In this document: piece by piece, positions 8,298 to 15,392 of the stretch | How the letters are laid out: each line of letters begins with the position of its first letter | Position numbering within the stretch: the first letter of the stretch is position 1 | Source of the DNA: DATCJA01 sp963814955 | GTDB taxonomy: Bacteria > Acidobacteriota > Vicinamibacteria > Vicinamibacterales > UBA2999 | DNA: 64,000 nt | Reading direction: 5' to 3' | Assembly: GCA_963814955.1 (NCBI GenBank) | Contig: CAWFEX010000004.1 | Span: 1,100,540 to 1,164,539 of the forward strand | Translations under genes and position numbers: made by a program | Notes under the pieces: generated by a model | Told to the model about the DNA's origin: nothing | Seen by the model: only the letters and a program-made list of their open reading frames with translations | The model's database searches: none

Positions 8298-9194
8298 GTG
8301 GACGAGCGACGGGTCGATGACGTCTCGATGACGCACTCCGCGGCGGCGTTGTCGAACCATCATCAGCATGTCGGCGCCGATGTGCCTGTCGTCGAGTTCG
8401 ACAAGGTGTCGCTTGCCTTCGACGACAACGTGGTCCTTCGCGAAGTCAGCTTCGCAGTGCAGGCCGGGCACATGGCCATGTTGCTCGGCGCGAGCGGGGC
8501 CGGCAAGTCTGTCGTACTCAAGATGATCCTCGGGCTGCTGAAACCTGATTCCGGTGCCATCAGAGTCAGGGGACAGCGCATCGACGCCATGACCGATGTC
8601 CAGATGATGGCGGTGCGCGGCGACATCGGGATGTTGTTCCAGGAAAGCGCACTATTCGATTCCCTCACCGTTGCGGACAACGTCGGCTACAGGCTGTACG
8701 AGGAAACCGACATGCCCGCAGATCAGGTGCGCCACCGGGTCGAGGAGGTCCTTGGTTTCATCGGCCTGGAGGAATACATCGACCGAATGCCGTCGGAGCT
8801 GTCAGGCGGACAGCGTCGGCGGGTCGCCATCGCGCGCGCCATGGCCTCCCGGCCGCGCCTCCTGTTGTTCGACGACCCGACGTCCGGCCTCGATCCCATC
8901 ACCGGCAGGACGGTGATCGACGAAATCATCAAGTTGAGGGACATGGAGCATGTCACGTCGATCCTCGTCACCCACCAGCTGCCGGATGCGTTCTATATAG
9001 CGACCCACAAAGCGGTGCAGCGGAACAGGAGTCTTGCTATTGTTCCGGCCGACGAATCCAAGGCCGAAGAAGTCGCGTTCATCATGCTCAAGGACGGACG
9101 GATTTACTTCGAGGGGCATGCCGCGGACCTGCGAGTGTCGAACGATCCCTACCTGAAAGCGTACCTGTCCGGATGGGTGCCGCCTCTTATCTGA
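8298..9194 (+). CDS. MlaF-like ABC transporter ATP-binding protein
   Basis: A complete ATPase (up to 298 residues): Walker A GASGAGKS, Q-loop FQESALFDSLTV, signature LSGGQRRR, Walker B LLLFDDPTSGLDP and switch His (VTHQLPDA). The FDDPTSGLDP box and the C-terminal extension after the ATPase core are typical of MlaF/Mkl ATPases that drive MCE-type phospholipid transporters between inner and outer membranes. No MlaE permease or MlaD MCE gene is adjacent, so the partner must be elsewhere. Starts at GTG 8298 or ATG 8328 are both possible. Confidence 0.88.
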   Translation: MDERRVDDVSMTHSAAALSNHHQHVGADVPVVEFDKVSLAFDDNVVLREVSFAVQAGHMAMLLGASGAGKSVVLKMILGLLKPDSGAIRVRGQRIDAMTDVQMMAVRGDIGMLFQESALFDSLTVADNVGYRLYEETDMPADQVRHRVEEVLGFIGLEEYIDRMPSELSGGQRRRVAIARAMASRPRLLLFDDPTSGLDPITGRTVIDEIIKLRDMEHVTSILVTHQLPDAFYIATHKAVQRNRSLAIVPADESKAEEVAFIMLKDGRIYFEGHAADLRVSNDPYLKAYLSGWVPPLI

Positions 9195-9234
9195 CCACCA
9201 TCCGGCCTTTCGGTCCGTATCGCGAGCGCTGAGC

Positions 9235-9249
9235 TGGCATGCTCGATGC
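9235..9249 (+). promoter_or_regulatory. Putative sigma-54 promoter for the zinc-ribbon/BON gene
   Basis: TGGCATGCTCGATGC has exact -24/-12 spacing. It contains the ATG at 9246, which therefore should not be the start codon. The predicted transcript begins near 9261, 15 bases before ATG 9276. Confidence 0.55.
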
Positions 9250-9275
9250 ACATCGAGAAGCGGGCGGATCAAGCG

Positions 9276-9809
9276 ATGGCGGCAACCGAACGTCAGCTCG
9301 AGCTCTACGATGGTCCTGTCGCCTCCAATCGCGAGCAACGACGGGTCGTTCGCCGCTCGTCGCGCTCGATCGTTCCTCTGTGTGCCGCATGCCGCATGAA
9401 GCGGGCGCGGTATGGATTCCGCGACGAGGAAGGGAACAGCCCGCCGCGCACGTTGTGCTTCGAGTGCTTCCGCATGGAAATCGAGCGACGGCTTCGCGTT
9501 GCCGGTTCGAGCTGGAAGGAGTATCTGGCCATGACGCGCTCAGCAGGAGAGGTCTACCGTCCCGACCCGGACATATTCGTCGATGCAAAGAAGGCGCTGG
9601 AGGACCGGCCGTCTGTTCCACCGGAGGTGCACGTCCACGTGGAGTACGGCAATGTGACTCTGACCGGCAGCGTGCGATGGCCCTTCGAACGGGCAGAAGC
9701 TGAGGATGCCGTCCGGCACGTGGAGGGCATTCGTCGGCTCGTGAACAGAGTCACCGTTGCAAAGGTCGCGAATCGCGAGGGTTTCGAGCCGCCGGACGAT
9801 CGCGGCTGA
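9276..9809 (+). CDS. Zinc-ribbon plus BON-domain fusion protein
   Basis: A 177-residue soluble protein. Residues 35-70 hold a zinc-binding pair (CAACRMKRARYGF ... LCFECF). The C-terminus (about 115-165) is a BON domain (VHVHVEYGNVTLTGSVRWPFERAEAEDAV...GIRRLVNRVTV). BON domains bind membranes or ligands and occur in OsmY-like stress proteins; joining one to a four-Cys ribbon is unusual. There is no signal peptide, so it is probably cytosolic. ATG 9276 was chosen over 9246 because of the promoter position. Confidence 0.75.
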   Translation: MAATERQLELYDGPVASNREQRRVVRRSSRSIVPLCAACRMKRARYGFRDEEGNSPPRTLCFECFRMEIERRLRVAGSSWKEYLAMTRSAGEVYRPDPDIFVDAKKALEDRPSVPPEVHVHVEYGNVTLTGSVRWPFERAEAEDAVRHVEGIRRLVNRVTVAKVANREGFEPPDDRG

Positions 9810-9838
9810 CTACCGTGCCCCGTGTTTCAGGAGAGGGA

Positions 9839-10177
9839 TCAGCGGTACAACACGTAGGCAAAGACTCCGTGCAGCCACGCTTCGCCTGTCGCCTCGTCGC
9901 GCCGGCTGTCGATCGATTCGTCCCGGACGTGAGCGTAATGGCCTCCAAGCCGGCCGATCTCCTGCTTCATCCGCGCTTGCGCGTTCTCCATCAGCTCGAG
10001 GTAGGCGCGATCCCACAGCTCGCCACGGTGGACGAGTGACCCCGGAACGCGACTGCTCATTGCCTCGAGCACATGCTCGCCAATCATCTCCGCCTCGAGG
10101 GGCGGCAGCTCGCGATGCCAATAGATGCACTTGCGGTTCGTGTCGTCGACGATGGTGACGCGATTCGGAGGTGTCAT
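9839..10177 (-). CDS. Conserved small protein of unknown function
   Basis: A 112-residue soluble protein with the conserved-looking core RKCIYWHRELPPLEAEMIGEHVLEA, the helix RAYLELMENAQARMKQEIGRLGG, and the end DESIDSRRDEATGEAWLHGVFAYVLYR. I do not recognise a named domain. It lies 20 bases downstream of the 60-residue zinc-ribbon gene on the same strand and is likely expressed from the promoter at 10,424. The context suggests a stress-related role, but no function can be assigned. Confidence 0.65.
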   Translation of the reverse strand: MTPPNRVTIVDDTNRKCIYWHRELPPLEAEMIGEHVLEAMSSRVPGSLVHRGELWDRAYLELMENAQARMKQEIGRLGGHYAHVRDESIDSRRDEATGEAWLHGVFAYVLYR

Positions 10178-10197
10178 AGCGCTCTGGCACTGCCTCG

Positions 10198-10380
10198 TCA
10201 CGATCTCTCCCTGCGCGTGGTGCTCTGCACGAAGACCTCGCCCAGCGATGACGTATCCGGCCGTCCATTCCGAATGCGCGCGGACCACTCGTGGCCGCAG
10301 CGCAGGCAGCTGTACCACGCGACCACCCAGGTACTGTCGGGCGCCGGTTCGACCAGCCGTCCACAGACGGGACATGACAT
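10198..10380 (-). CDS. Small zinc-ribbon protein (60 aa)
   Basis: Starts MSCPVCGRLVEP and continues to SCLRCGHEW, giving a CxxC...CxxC zinc-ribbon with aromatic core residues between. It is first in a two-gene operon with the 112-residue protein, with the stop at 10,198-10,200. A near-perfect -24/-12 site lies 44-58 bases upstream of ATG 10,380. Such ribbons bind nucleic acid or protein, but no specific role can be read. The longer in-frame extension to 10,557 would run through the promoter and is rejected. Confidence 0.6.
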   Translation of the reverse strand: MSCPVCGRLVEPAPDSTWVVAWYSCLRCGHEWSARIRNGRPDTSSLGEVFVQSTTRRERS

Positions 10381-10423
10381 TGTGGCGGTCGTCGGAAATG
10401 CCTCGAACATGCAGACTAGGAGG

Positions 10424-10438
10424 GCAACGATTGTGCCG
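10424..10438 (-). promoter_or_regulatory. Putative sigma-54 promoter (minus) for the zinc-ribbon operon
   Basis: CGGCACAATCGTTGC on the minus strand is close to the full consensus. The predicted start near 10,412 gives a 32-base leader. The enhancer pair at 10,512-10,545 lies 74-107 bases upstream. Confidence 0.6.
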
Positions 10439-10511
10439 TCCCCCAAGCGCAGCCAAATGGGCCTGCCCCTGCGAGCCTCGGGGGTGGCTCGCGGAAAACA
10501 TCGCAGGGCAG

Positions 10512-10545
10512 GCGAAAACTTCGCACCGTGCGGAAAGCTGTGCGC
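10512..10545. promoter_or_regulatory. Putative tandem enhancer shared by two divergent promoters
   Basis: GCGAAAACTTCGCA (10,512-10,525) and GCGGAAAGCTGTGCG (10,530-10,544), with TTCGCA/TGTGCG offset by 20 bases. They sit between the minus promoter at 10,424 and the plus promoter at 10,599, 54-107 bases from both. Confidence 0.5.
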
Positions 10546-10598
10546 CGTCCGATTCACAAACTGGCATTGGAAACCGAATGGCCATCACGAGACTCGAC

Positions 10599-10613
10599 TG
10601 GCACGCTTGGTGC
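10599..10613 (+). promoter_or_regulatory. Putative sigma-54 promoter for the exported-protein/cytochrome pair
   Basis: TGGCACGCTTGGTGC, with exact spacing. The predicted start near 10,625 leaves a 49-base leader containing GAGGAGG before GTG 10,674. The upstream GTG at 10,623 would precede the transcript. Confidence 0.65.
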
Positions 10614-10673
10614 CTCACCTGAGTGTGCCCGCCCGTGCACGTAGCGCGCGGCCTGCATCGAGGAGGTGCTGCG

Positions 10674-11255
10674 GTGTCCGCCCCAAGCGTCCTTCGCGTT
10701 TCGATTCTGAGTCTGCTCTTCGTGCCGGTGTTGGCAGTCGCCTCCCAACGCGTGGCGCCGACGGCATCCGATTCTGAATACAGCGTGATGTCGCGCTTCC
10801 TGACGGCCGTTGATGCGTACGTCGTGGAGCACCATCGGTTCGAGGCGCTTTCCGAGGGAATGATGTGCCTGCCTCAGGACACGCTCGACAGGATGAACGC
10901 GCTTGCGGAAGTGCCACGCGAAGCACGCAGGTCCCCGCGCGAGGGGGACATCTTCACGGCCGACGTGGCGGACCTGTTCACGCAGCTTCTGGCCACAACG
11001 TTCGCTGGGGATGAGGACAGCTTCGGCGATGCAATGGCGGACATCAGCAGGGAAGAACTCATCGCGCCACCGATTCGCGTGAATGAGCGGCCACCGCGGG
11101 GCATCGGCCACACGTTGGTTCCGTCGTTCGATGGCGGTCTGCCACCGCTGCCCGAGGAGCTCGAGTACCGACTTGTGGGCCGCCAACTGGTCCTGGTCGA
11201 CGTGGAGTCGAACCTTGTCGTCGACGTGATCCGGGATGCACTCCCGATCCATTGA
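10674..11255 (+). CDS. Exported protein of an undescribed family (paralogue 1)
   Basis: A 193-residue protein. GTG 10,674 follows GAGGAGG and opens a signal peptide (VLRVSILSLLFVPVLAVAS). The mature protein has a helix FLTAVDAYVVEHHRFEAL, a central GDIFTADVADLFTQLL segment and the end LPEELEYRLVGRQLVLVDVESNLVVDVIRDALP. The same layout recurs in the proteins at 23,553-24,152 and 46,046-46,750, so it is a real family, probably periplasmic. I know of no characterised member. It is coupled to a cytochrome c gene (11,279). Confidence 0.75.
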   Translation: MSAPSVLRVSILSLLFVPVLAVASQRVAPTASDSEYSVMSRFLTAVDAYVVEHHRFEALSEGMMCLPQDTLDRMNALAEVPREARRSPREGDIFTADVADLFTQLLATTFAGDEDSFGDAMADISREELIAPPIRVNERPPRGIGHTLVPSFDGGLPPLPEELEYRLVGRQLVLVDVESNLVVDVIRDALPIH

Positions 11256-11278
11256 GCGCGGTTCAACAGAGTGGGCAG

Positions 11279-11689
11279 ATGAGAACACGCCTGGCAGCCG
11301 CCTGTTTCTTGGTCATCGGCGTGATGTCCGCAAGCGCTTCGCAACGTCCCGATGACGGTGGACCCTCAGTGATGATCGAGTCGGGGCGGGAGACCTACGT
11401 CTTCCACTGCGCCGCGTGCCACGGGCGCACAGCGAGGGGCGATGGCCCGGTCGCGTCCGTGCTGAAGGCGGTTCCCCCCGATCTGACGACGCTCGCGACG
11501 CGCAGGGGCGGGCGTTTCGAGGACGCCGCAGTCACCGCGTTCATCGTCGGCCCCAGACCAGCAGCGCACGGAACGAGCGACATGCCGGTCTGGGGCCCAC
11601 TGTTCCGCGAGCTCAATCCCTACGACTCGAGAGTCGACGTCCGTCTGTTGAGACTCGTCGACTACCTGAAATCGATTCAGGTGAAATGA
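11279..11689 (+). CDS. Monohaem c-type cytochrome
   Basis: A 136-residue periplasmic cytochrome c: signal peptide (LAAACFLVIGVMSASA), haem motif CAACH near residue 43 and a distal Met in HGTSDMPVWGP. The sequence ARGDGPVASVLKAVPPDLTTLATRRGG...MPVWGP closely parallels both halves of the dihaem cytochrome at 57,096. A TTG start overlapping the previous stop is possible, but ATG 11,279 fits the signal peptide better. Likely a small electron carrier made with the exported protein upstream. Confidence 0.85.
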   Translation: MRTRLAAACFLVIGVMSASASQRPDDGGPSVMIESGRETYVFHCAACHGRTARGDGPVASVLKAVPPDLTTLATRRGGRFEDAAVTAFIVGPRPAAHGTSDMPVWGPLFRELNPYDSRVDVRLLRLVDYLKSIQVK

Positions 11690-11727
11690 TTGGAGTCGCC
11701 GGCTGACGTGCCAGGTGGCATCGGCGA

Positions 11728-12063
11728 TCAGCGGACGTCCGGCCCTGAGAGATAGTCGAGGATTAACCGGTCGTCTTCGTCAGCGGCATCACCATGGTCC
11801 CGAAGGAACGTTTCGGCAGTGCTTCGCGCGTTCGGGCCGCCTTCCTGCATCTGCGCGGCGAGGTCCCCGGCGTCGTGGCATGCAGCGCAGTGGCGCTGAA
11901 ACAGCAGACGCCCATCCGGGACGGACGGTTCCCCTCCGATGGACTGTTCCGGTGTCGTTGTCGGCTCTGGCGCATCGCGCACGAACCACGCAAATGCTGC
12001 GGCATACAGCACGAGTCCAGCGCCGAGCAGCAACGTCACGCGTCTCACCGCCACATGTCGCAT
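11728..12063 (-). CDS. Membrane-anchored c-type cytochrome
   Basis: A 111-residue protein with an N-terminal hydrophobic anchor (VTLLLGAGLVLYAAAFAWFV) and one haem motif CAACH (about residue 59) followed by a short domain. It is the last gene of the ferric-reductase-like operon, 5 bases after the previous stop, and probably passes electrons to or from that flavocytochrome on the periplasmic side. Confidence 0.82.
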   Translation of the reverse strand: MRHVAVRRVTLLLGAGLVLYAAAFAWFVRDAPEPTTTPEQSIGGEPSVPDGRLLFQRHCAACHDAGDLAAQMQEGGPNARSTAETFLRDHGDAADEDDRLILDYLSGPDVR

Positions 12064-12068
12064 GAGCG

Positions 12069-12821
12069 CTACACGACGTGAAACCGTTCGGTATCGATCG
12101 AGCCGCTCGAGACGCCGAAGCTTAGAAGCGTGGTTTCCACGGCATTCATCATTGGCGACGGTCCGCAGATAAGAAAGGCGTACCGCTGGAATTGCCTCGG
12201 AAGATGACGCCGCAGTACGTCTGGGGTAATCACGCCGCGCTCTCCCGGCCAGGCCGTGGAAGGCTCCTCGAACACATACACGATATCGAGCGCCATGGTT
12301 CCGCGAAGCGCCTCCAGCTCTTGCCGGAAGACGACCCTCGTCTCATCGTGCGCCGCATAGAACAGCATGACATGTCGCCGATCGCCGCGGTCGCGCATCG
12401 TCAGGAGCATCGAGCGGAGCGGGGCGATCCCAATACCGCCGGCAATCAGCACAAGTCCCTGCGCCGGCTTGCGATCGATGGTGAACGCGCCGAACGGGCC
12501 GTCGACCCACACACGCGTACCCGGCGCCAGCCGTGGCACGACTGTTGAGGACCAATCGCCCAGCCCTTTGATCGAGAACTCCAATCCCCGGTCACCCGCA
12601 GGATCGGCGGACGAGGAAATCGACAACGGATGCTGTTGCGATGACCAGGGCGTCGTGCCGGTCACGAGCCATGCGAATTGACCAGGCTCGAAATCGAAGC
12701 CGTTGTGACCGACCGGGCGCACCCGTAGGGTCCGCGTACTCGCACCTTCCTCACGGTTCTCCACGATCTCCCAGGGGCGTCGTCGCATACTCAACGGACG
12801 GAGAAGACGATAGTTGAGCAT
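12069..12821 (-). CDS. Ferric-reductase-like flavoprotein, C-terminal FAD/NAD(P) half (separated by frameshift)
   Basis: About 250 residues carrying an FAD-binding barrel (FEPGQFAWLVTG, HPLSISSSADP) and an NAD(P)-binding fold (VLIAGGIGIAPLRSMLL, LICGPSPMMNAVE). The matching membrane half lies immediately upstream in another reading frame (12,791-13,396). Removing one base near 12,825-12,835 joins them into one FRE/NOX-type protein. The reductase would move electrons from NAD(P)H through FAD to membrane haems. The ATG at 12,821 is only a nominal start after the frame break. Confidence 0.8.
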   Translation of the reverse strand: MLNYRLLRPLSMRRRPWEIVENREEGASTRTLRVRPVGHNGFDFEPGQFAWLVTGTTPWSSQQHPLSISSSADPAGDRGLEFSIKGLGDWSSTVVPRLAPGTRVWVDGPFGAFTIDRKPAQGLVLIAGGIGIAPLRSMLLTMRDRGDRRHVMLFYAAHDETRVVFRQELEALRGTMALDIVYVFEEPSTAWPGERGVITPDVLRRHLPRQFQRYAFLICGPSPMMNAVETTLLSFGVSSGSIDTERFHVV

Positions 12822-13396
12822 GATCGAGACCGAATGAGACCGGCATAAAGAGCGAACACAGATCGCATGGTTGCGACACGGCTGTAGCCTCCAACTTCGA
12901 GAACGTGAACCAGGCCGGCGCCGACAGCAACGATTGCCATCGCCAGGTGCAGCCACTGCCACTGTTCATAAGACAACCGCAACTGCTTACGGAACACGGT
13001 GGTCAGCGTAATCACGAGAATCGCCACAGACGAGATAACGCCGGTCTGCGTCGCCAACCTGCCATCCAAGAGGTTCCACGTGCTCCATGGAGGGCCTTGT
13101 CCGAGCAGGAGCAGAGGATGTCCCACGACGAAGAGAAGGCAGAGCAGCCCAACGTACTGGTGAAACTGGACCATGGCATCTGTGCCGAACGGCCTGGAAC
13201 TCGCTCGCAGGCGGGACACCAGCGCGAACTGGATGGTGAGCAGCGGGTAGGCGAGGAGACCTAGCGCGACGCTCAGCTCGACGAGTGCGGGGCGCGGCGT
13301 GTCAAATGGATCGACGCCAATCGCCAACGCGGCCGGCATCAACACGAGCAAGACGTACAGTCCAAACCACGTCACTCCACGGAGAAACAGATTCAT
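12791..13396 (-). CDS. Ferric-reductase-like transmembrane haem domain, N-terminal half (frameshifted)
   Basis: About 190 meaningful residues with five to six transmembrane helices and His residues placed as bis-haem ligands (HQYVGLLCLLFVVGHPLLLL; WLHLAMAIVAVGAGLVHVLEV). This is the FRD domain of the ferric reductase/NADPH oxidase superfamily. The frame is lost near 12,830, where the flavoprotein half continues. Divergent from the cytochrome operon at 13,603, with a tandem AT-rich motif pair between them. Confidence 0.8.
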   Translation of the reverse strand: MNLFLRGVTWFGLYVLLVLMPAALAIGVDPFDTPRPALVELSVALGLLAYPLLTIQFALVSRLRASSRPFGTDAMVQFHQYVGLLCLLFVVGHPLLLLGQGPPWSTWNLLDGRLATQTGVISSVAILVITLTTVFRKQLRLSYEQWQWLHLAMAIVAVGAGLVHVLEVGGYSRVATMRSVFALYAGLIRSRSCSTIVFSVR

Positions 13397-13413
13397 TCGG
13401 TACGCCGCTCAAT

Positions 13414-13428
13414 GCAACAGGTTGTCGA
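13414..13428 (-). promoter_or_regulatory. Near-consensus sigma-54 site for the ferric-reductase operon
   Basis: TCGACAACCTGTTGC on the minus strand has a perfect -12 TTGC, but the -24 GG is CG. It would give a 6-base leader to ATG 13,396. The adjacent enhancer pair is only 10-42 bases away, closer than elsewhere. Confidence 0.2.
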
Positions 13429-13437
13429 TCCGTTGCC

Positions 13438-13470
13438 GTGAAATTTTTCGCAATGCCGTGATTTTTTCCT
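13438..13470. promoter_or_regulatory. Tandem AT-rich motif pair between two cytochrome operons
   Basis: GTGAAATTTTTCGCA (13,438-13,452) and GTGATTTTTTCC (13,458-13,469) repeat at exactly 20 bases, each preceded by TGCC. It closely resembles the pair at 31,885-31,920. It is placed between the divergent ferric-reductase and cytochrome/MtrB operons. Confidence 0.45.
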
Positions 13471-13521
13471 CGAGCCTTAGAAATAGAGTCATGCGGACTC
13501 GGTGCGGGGTCATCAACTAAT

Positions 13522-13536
13522 TGTGTTTCATCTTGC
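13522..13536 (+). promoter_or_regulatory. Near-consensus sigma-54 site for the cytochrome/MtrB operon
   Basis: TGTGTTTCATCTTGC has the TTGC -12 element and correct spacing, but the second G of the -24 GG is T. It lies 52-84 bases from the motif pair at 13,438, like the better promoters in the island. Confidence 0.25.
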
Positions 13537-13602
13537 AATTCGTTGGCTGAGTGAGCATTTGTTGACGGTAAAATCGTGGCGTTCATGGAAAGGCAGGTTA
13601 TC

Positions 13603-13950
13603 GTGGTCAACCGAATCAACGCGATGGCTATAGTGGTCGTCCTGTTCGCTGCAGGTGGATCGGTCTCCGCTCAAGACAGTGCGCAAATCGATCGCGGAAT
13701 GAAGGTGTACACTGATCAGAAATGCGCCGTATGTCATTCAATTGCTGGCAAGGGCAACCTGAAGGGCGCACTCGATGACGTGGGAAGCCGCCTAATGCCT
13801 GACGAGATTCGAGCATGGCTCGTCAATCCGGCGGAGATGACCAAGAAGACAAAAGCCGAGCGAAAACCACCGATGCGAGCCTATCCCAACCTTCCCAAAC
13901 AGGATGTCGACGCCCTGGTGGCCTACATGGTGAGTTTGCGAAAGAAGTAG
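13603..13950 (+). CDS. Monohaem c-type cytochrome
   Basis: A 115-residue protein with a signal peptide (MAIVVVLFAAGGSVSAQ), haem motif CAVCH and a distal Met region (PPMRAYPNL), ending in DALVAYMVSLRKK. GTG 13,603 is preferred because AGGCAGG precedes it; GTG 13,576 is the upstream alternative. It is the first gene of an operon of c-type cytochromes and a porin-like barrel, so it is probably a periplasmic shuttle for that chain. Confidence 0.85.
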   Translation: MVNRINAMAIVVVLFAAGGSVSAQDSAQIDRGMKVYTDQKCAVCHSIAGKGNLKGALDDVGSRLMPDEIRAWLVNPAEMTKKTKAERKPPMRAYPNLPKQDVDALVAYMVSLRKK

Positions 13951-13992
13951 CCGGCGATAACGCTTCGCGCGCGTTCCTCTTTTCTTTTCCGC

Positions 13993-15354
13993 ATGGGTCC
14001 TGCCTTCGCAGCCGCGCTCCGAAACCCGATTTCGAGAATCGGCGTTGCGCTGACGACCGCCAGCGCCTTCCTGTTCTTCATACTCGTTGCACTCCAGGGC
14101 GTCGGACTGCTCGAGAATGCCTATGCGGGCATCCTCGTCTATGTGCTCGTGCCGACGTTGTTTTTCGTCGGCTTGTTACTCATCCCCGTTGGTCTGCGGT
14201 TCGAGCGCCGTCGGAGGCGTGCGGGCATCGCGGCGCCGGCCTGGCCACGAATTGACCTCAACGATCCGGCCCAGCGAAGCACGCTGCTTTTTGTCGCCCT
14301 TCTTACGCTGGCCAACGTGGCCATCCTCTCCGTTGCCAGCTACGGCGCCGTCGAGTACAGCGAATCACAGCAGTTTTGCGGGCAGGCGTGTCACGCGGTG
14401 ATGGAACCGGAGTTCACCGCCCATCAGAGCGGTCCGCACGCACGCGTCCAGTGCGTGCGGTGTCACGTCGGACCGGGCCCTGGCGGCTTCGTGACCGCGA
14501 AGCTCAATGGAGCGCGACAGCTCTGGCTGGCGAGCACGGGCAGGTTCAGCCGACCCATTCCGACGCCGCTCGAAAGCATGCCGGACGTTGGCACGTCCTG
14601 TGAGCAATGTCATTGGCCCGATCGGTTCGTGGGCGACAAAGTCAAAGTGATCTACGAGCACGCCGACGACGAGGCGAACACGCAGACGATGACGACCGTG
14701 CGGCTACACGTTGGCGGGCCGGTAACCGGTACCAGCAGCGGGACGGGTATTCACTGGCACATGAACCGGGCCAATCAGATCGAGTATGTGGCGCTCGACG
14801 ACAAGCGGGAGCAGATTCCATACGTCCGCGTCGCCACCTCCGACGGCCGCGTTCGCGAGTACTTTGCGGAAGGTGTGACGCAAGCCGATCTTGCCGGCAA
14901 ATTGCGCCGGCGCATGGATTGCTTGGACTGTCACAACCGCCCGGCGCACCGCTTCGGCTCTTCACCGGAGCGAGCGGTCGACGCCGCTATCGGTGAGGGC
15001 AGGATCAACGCGAAAATCCCGTTTATCCGTCGCGAGGCTGTTCGCGCGCTCATGGTGCCGTACGCCAGTCATGACGTCGCCCTGCCGGAAATCGAGCGCA
15101 CCATACGTGATGCGATGAACGCAGGGCTGCCCGGCGCCTTCGAGGAAGCCGATCTGCAGCGGGCAATTGGCGTCACACAGGCGATCTATCGGAGCAACGT
15201 TTTCCCGAGCATGAAGATCGGCTGGGGCACGTACCCGAATCAGATCGGGCATACCGTGGCGACGGGATGTTTCCGCTGCCATGACGAGGGTCACAAGACG
15301 GCAGATGGCGTTGCGATTCGCCAGGAGTGCGAGCTATGTCACAGCATCGAGTAA
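13993..15354 (+). CDS. NapC/NirT-type multihaem membrane cytochrome c
   Basis: A 453-residue protein. Two N-terminal membrane helices (about 20-75 and 95-120) are followed by a periplasmic domain with six haem motifs: CGQACH (CxxxCH), CVRCH, CEQCH, CLDCH, CFRCH and CELCH. The start of the haem domain (FCGQACHAVMEPEFTAHQSGPHARVQCVRCHVGPG) is typical of quinol-oxidising NapC/NirT proteins, which take electrons from the quinone pool. It lies between the small cytochrome and the decahaem protein, consistent with quinol to periplasm to outer-membrane electron flow. Confidence 0.88.
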   Translation: MGPAFAAALRNPISRIGVALTTASAFLFFILVALQGVGLLENAYAGILVYVLVPTLFFVGLLLIPVGLRFERRRRRAGIAAPAWPRIDLNDPAQRSTLLFVALLTLANVAILSVASYGAVEYSESQQFCGQACHAVMEPEFTAHQSGPHARVQCVRCHVGPGPGGFVTAKLNGARQLWLASTGRFSRPIPTPLESMPDVGTSCEQCHWPDRFVGDKVKVIYEHADDEANTQTMTTVRLHVGGPVTGTSSGTGIHWHMNRANQIEYVALDDKREQIPYVRVATSDGRVREYFAEGVTQADLAGKLRRRMDCLDCHNRPAHRFGSSPERAVDAAIGEGRINAKIPFIRREAVRALMVPYASHDVALPEIERTIRDAMNAGLPGAFEEADLQRAIGVTQAIYRSNVFPSMKIGWGTYPNQIGHTVATGCFRCHDEGHKTADGVAIRQECELCHSIE

Positions 15355-15392
15355 GCGGAGGCGCGTTTGATGCCGTACGGGCGGGCGCGCGT

